Of a stretch of DNA of 60,975 nt, positions 59,440 through 60,975 are shown one piece after another. This stretch comes from Welwitschia mirabilis (Eukaryota > Gnetophyta > Gnetopsida > Welwitschiales): the NCBI GenBank assembly GCA_051453625.1, contig JBOZIK010000001.1, positions 64,802,598 to 64,863,572 on the forward strand, written 5' to 3'. Position numbers and translations under genes: made by a program. The notes beneath the pieces are model-generated. The model worked only from the letters and a program-made list of their open reading frames with translations, was not told the origin of the DNA and did not search any database. How positions within the stretch are numbered: the stretch's first letter is position 1; every line of letters begins with the position of its first letter.

Positions 59440-60175
59440 ACATCATAATATCTAATTAGATCAAGGTAGAAGTTATTTGAATATGAAAGGTCCAATTAGT
59501 AGTATCTTTTAGATAGTAAAAAATTATTTTAGCTATCATAAGATACGATTCTTTAGAATCAATTTTATAATGAGCACAATTCTCTATAATCAAAATGATA
59601 TCAGGCCTCCTAGTAATAAGATATAATAAACTATCAATCATAACTATGTAGAGATTTTGGTTAACCTTTTTATCATGCTCATCTTTGTTTAGTTTTGTGC
59701 TTCAGTTAAATGGAATATCTTTGGCCTTACAATCTTGTAAGCCATAGTNNNNNNNNNNCTAGAAAATTCTTAACTTATTTAATTTGAAAAATGAATGTAC
59801 CTTATTTGTGTTCCATCACTTGAAGTCTCAAAAAGTTACTTATCTCTTCCATGAGATGTATTTCAAACTCATCCTACATAATCTTAGCAAATGTCTCATA
59901 TAATAATTTGTTAGTAGCATCAAAAATAATATCATCCACATAGATTTGTATAATAGTAAAAAAATGTACCATCCCTTTTATGAATATTGTAGCATCAGAT
60001 ATACCTCTTTTGAATGTTTTTCTATTATATGGCCTAAGGTTTTCTTGTACCAAACTCTAGGTACTTGCTTGAGACCATAAAGAGCCTTTTTTAGTTTGTA
60101 AGCATAGTGTATTTTATAAGAGTTGGTAAACCCTTGTTGCTCAACATATACTTCCTCTTGAAGTACTCTATTTAG
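59440..60175 (-). pseudogene. pol: E6 reverse transcriptase and connection remnant
   Basis: The minus strand from 60175 reads VLQEEVYVEQQGFTNSYKIH, then YAYKLKKALYGLKQVPRVWY. After a frameshift comes IQIYVDDIIFDATNKLLYET, where the catalytic YVDD (59931-59942) is intact. It goes on as MEEISNFLRLQVM, then SLLYLITRRPDIILIIE and KESYLMIAKIIFYYLKDTTN, the Copia connection motif (SLLYL.ASRPDI, then H...VKRI.RYLKGT). Preservation is better than in E5, so E6 is probably younger or less decayed. A 10-N gap lies at 59749-59758. Confidence 0.93.
59749..59758. other. 10-N gap
   Basis: Ten N within E6 RT. Confidence 0.95.
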
Positions 60176-60349
60176 NNNNNNNNNNNNNNNNNNNNNNNNN
60201 NNNNNNNNNNNNNNNNNNNNNNNNNNNNNNNNNNNNNNNNNNNNNNNNNNNNNNNNNNNNNNNNNNNNNNNNNNNNNNNNNNNNNNNNNNNNNNNNNNNN
60301 NNNNNNNNNNNNNNNNNNNNNNNNNNNNNNNNNNNNNNNNNNNNNNNNN
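60176..60349. other. 174-N gap in E6 RT
   Basis: The gap removes the RT segment holding the first catalytic Asp. The all-X open frame here is an artefact. Confidence 0.95.
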
Positions 60350-60618
60350 ACCATTTTCATTTTTTCTATTTCTAAAGATTCATTTATGCTAATAATAGAT
60401 CTATTGAATGGCCTTAGAGTGAGTTTCCAAATATTGAACCTTTCAAACTGACTAAGCTCCTCTTAGGTTATTAGAATTTAATGTTCATCACTTTCTGCCT
60501 CATTAGAATTTTTGGATTTTATTTGTGAGATATATGCTACAAATTCATAAAATTTCTTAGTACAACTTTGAGTTTGAATACCACCATATCGACTACATAT
60601 GATGTTACTTATAGAATG
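60350..60618 (-). pseudogene. pol: E6 integrase-RT junction remnant
   Basis: The minus strand reads VAYISQIKSKNSNEAESDEH, then EELSQFERFNIWKLTLRPFN, matching the start of Copia RT (PK...EAL.D..W..AM.EEL.QFE.N.VW.LVPRP). The reading breaks off at about 60619, where plus-strand LTR sequence starts. Confidence 0.75.
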
Positions 60619-60975
60619 TGTTAGAACTTTATTTTTCCTAATTGATGACAAACTAATATGAACTTTATAGAATGAAAAGTGTTTTTACAGGTGCAAGAAA
60701 TTGTCAGATCTATATCAAAATATAGTATGATTTGGACAAGTTCTAATTAAGACTACTTCATGTGGGGTCAACCTAACATTTCTGTAAGGGCGATTGGACC
60801 TGTAAAGGCTACCCAACATTTTTGTAAGGGTAACCTAATAGGCAGACTATCAAAACTGAGCCAAGTAAGGATGACCTAACATTTCTGTAAGAGCGACTAG
60901 ACATTTAAGGGATCGACCTAACATTTCTGTAAGGGCGACCAAACCTGTAAGGGCTACCTAACATTTCTGTGAGGT
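60619..60975 (+). repeat. E7: start of a further SIRE-type LTR (cut by window end)
   Basis: TGTTAGAACTTTATTTTTCC, followed by attgatgacaaactaatatg and gtttttacaggtgcaagaaa, has the same opening as the E5 LTR (TGTTAATTTATATTG, atgtcaaactaacaaat, gttcttgcaggtcaaaagaa). It interrupts E6 pol, so it inserted later. Only 357 bases are visible, so element type beyond the LTR is inferred. Confidence 0.6.
60765..60975 (+). repeat. About 41-bp tandem repeat in the E7 LTR
   Basis: Five copies of cctaacatttctgtaagg (starts near 60772, 60812, 60874, 60917 and 60957; spacing 40-43, once 62), each followed by a gcgac/ggctac segment. It continues past the window edge. Confidence 0.85.

Larger units (their letters stand above)
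54602..60618 (-). mobile_element. E6: second SIRE-type Copia element, 5' part lost to insertion or window edge
   Basis: On the minus strand, from high to low coordinates: an RT entry region, RT with YVDD, RT-RNase H connection, RNase H, a spacer with short repeats, an env-like region, a polypurine tract and the 3' LTR. The integrase, gag and 5' LTR are not seen. The pol part is interrupted at about 60619 by another LTR (E7). Four gaps are inside. It is on the opposite strand to E5, with a different LTR, so it is a separate family. Confidence 0.85.

Noticed and set aside
60172-60360. 62-codon frame made only of unknown residues
   Set aside because: N gap in E6 RT.
60765-60975. CRISPR-like array
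   Set aside because: The intervening segments are similar to each other (gcgac, ggctac), so this is a tandem repeat, not repeat-spacer.

Overview
The window is an AT-rich stretch of flowering-plant nuclear DNA built almost entirely from old, broken LTR retrotransposons. The evidence is Ty3/Gypsy Athila/Tat-type elements with an Asp-tRNA-like primer site, SIRE-type Ty1/Copia elements with an initiator-Met-tRNA-like primer site and an env-like third gene, and one CACTA transposon end. I found no intact host gene, tRNA, rRNA or CRISPR array. Long simple repeats (AC, TC, GT/GA) and runs of N break the sequence in many places. The species cannot be named from this alone.

Layout, left to right. 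1-3660: probable long Gypsy LTR with a striking 20-bp/145-bp nested tandem repeat. 3661-10250: unassigned AT-rich DNA, an AC microsatellite around a 913-N gap, and a small duplication. 10250-11270: decayed minus-strand coding remnant of an unknown retroelement protein. 11812-22048: complete but dead minus-strand Athila/Tat element (E2) with 1242-bp LTRs, PBS, PPT and readable gag, protease, RT, RNase H and integrase. 22049-23930: candidate LTR of the element E2 inserted into. 25987-27463: solo LTR (family A) next to a TC/AC microsatellite. 28523: CACTA transposon terminus. 31261-31640: TC array. 31755-32060: minus-strand integrase C-terminal remnant. About 32500-36195: plus-strand Athila/Tat-like element (E4) with leader repeats and a gag-like remnant.

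36201-53934: SIRE-type Copia element (E5, plus strand) with 1069/1067-bp LTRs. It is split inside its protease-integrase junction by a nested minus-strand Athila/Tat-like element (E3, 39249-48289). E3 belongs to LTR family A, has an exact 5-bp target duplication, shows no recognisable pol, and carries a tandemly repeated unknown coding module. 53935-54601: continuation of E4 with a G-rich tract. 54602-60618: second SIRE-type element (E6, minus strand; 3' LTR, env-like region, RNase H, RT with an intact YVDD). 60619-end: start of a further LTR (E7, plus strand) with a 41-bp tandem repeat.

The nesting gives a relative history: E4, then E5 into E4, then E3 into E5; an unnamed element, then E2 into it; E6, then E7 into it. 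The genes shown are parts of copy-and-paste replication machinery (capsid, protease, reverse transcriptase, RNase H, integrase). None is intact. Many stop codons sit at conserved Trp, Arg or Gln positions and look like C-to-T decay. The most interesting structural observation is that family-specific short repeats of an LTR recur inside the same element, between pol and env-like in E5 and E6 and in the leader of E3. The second is the unknown conserved domain carried by elements with no visible pol.
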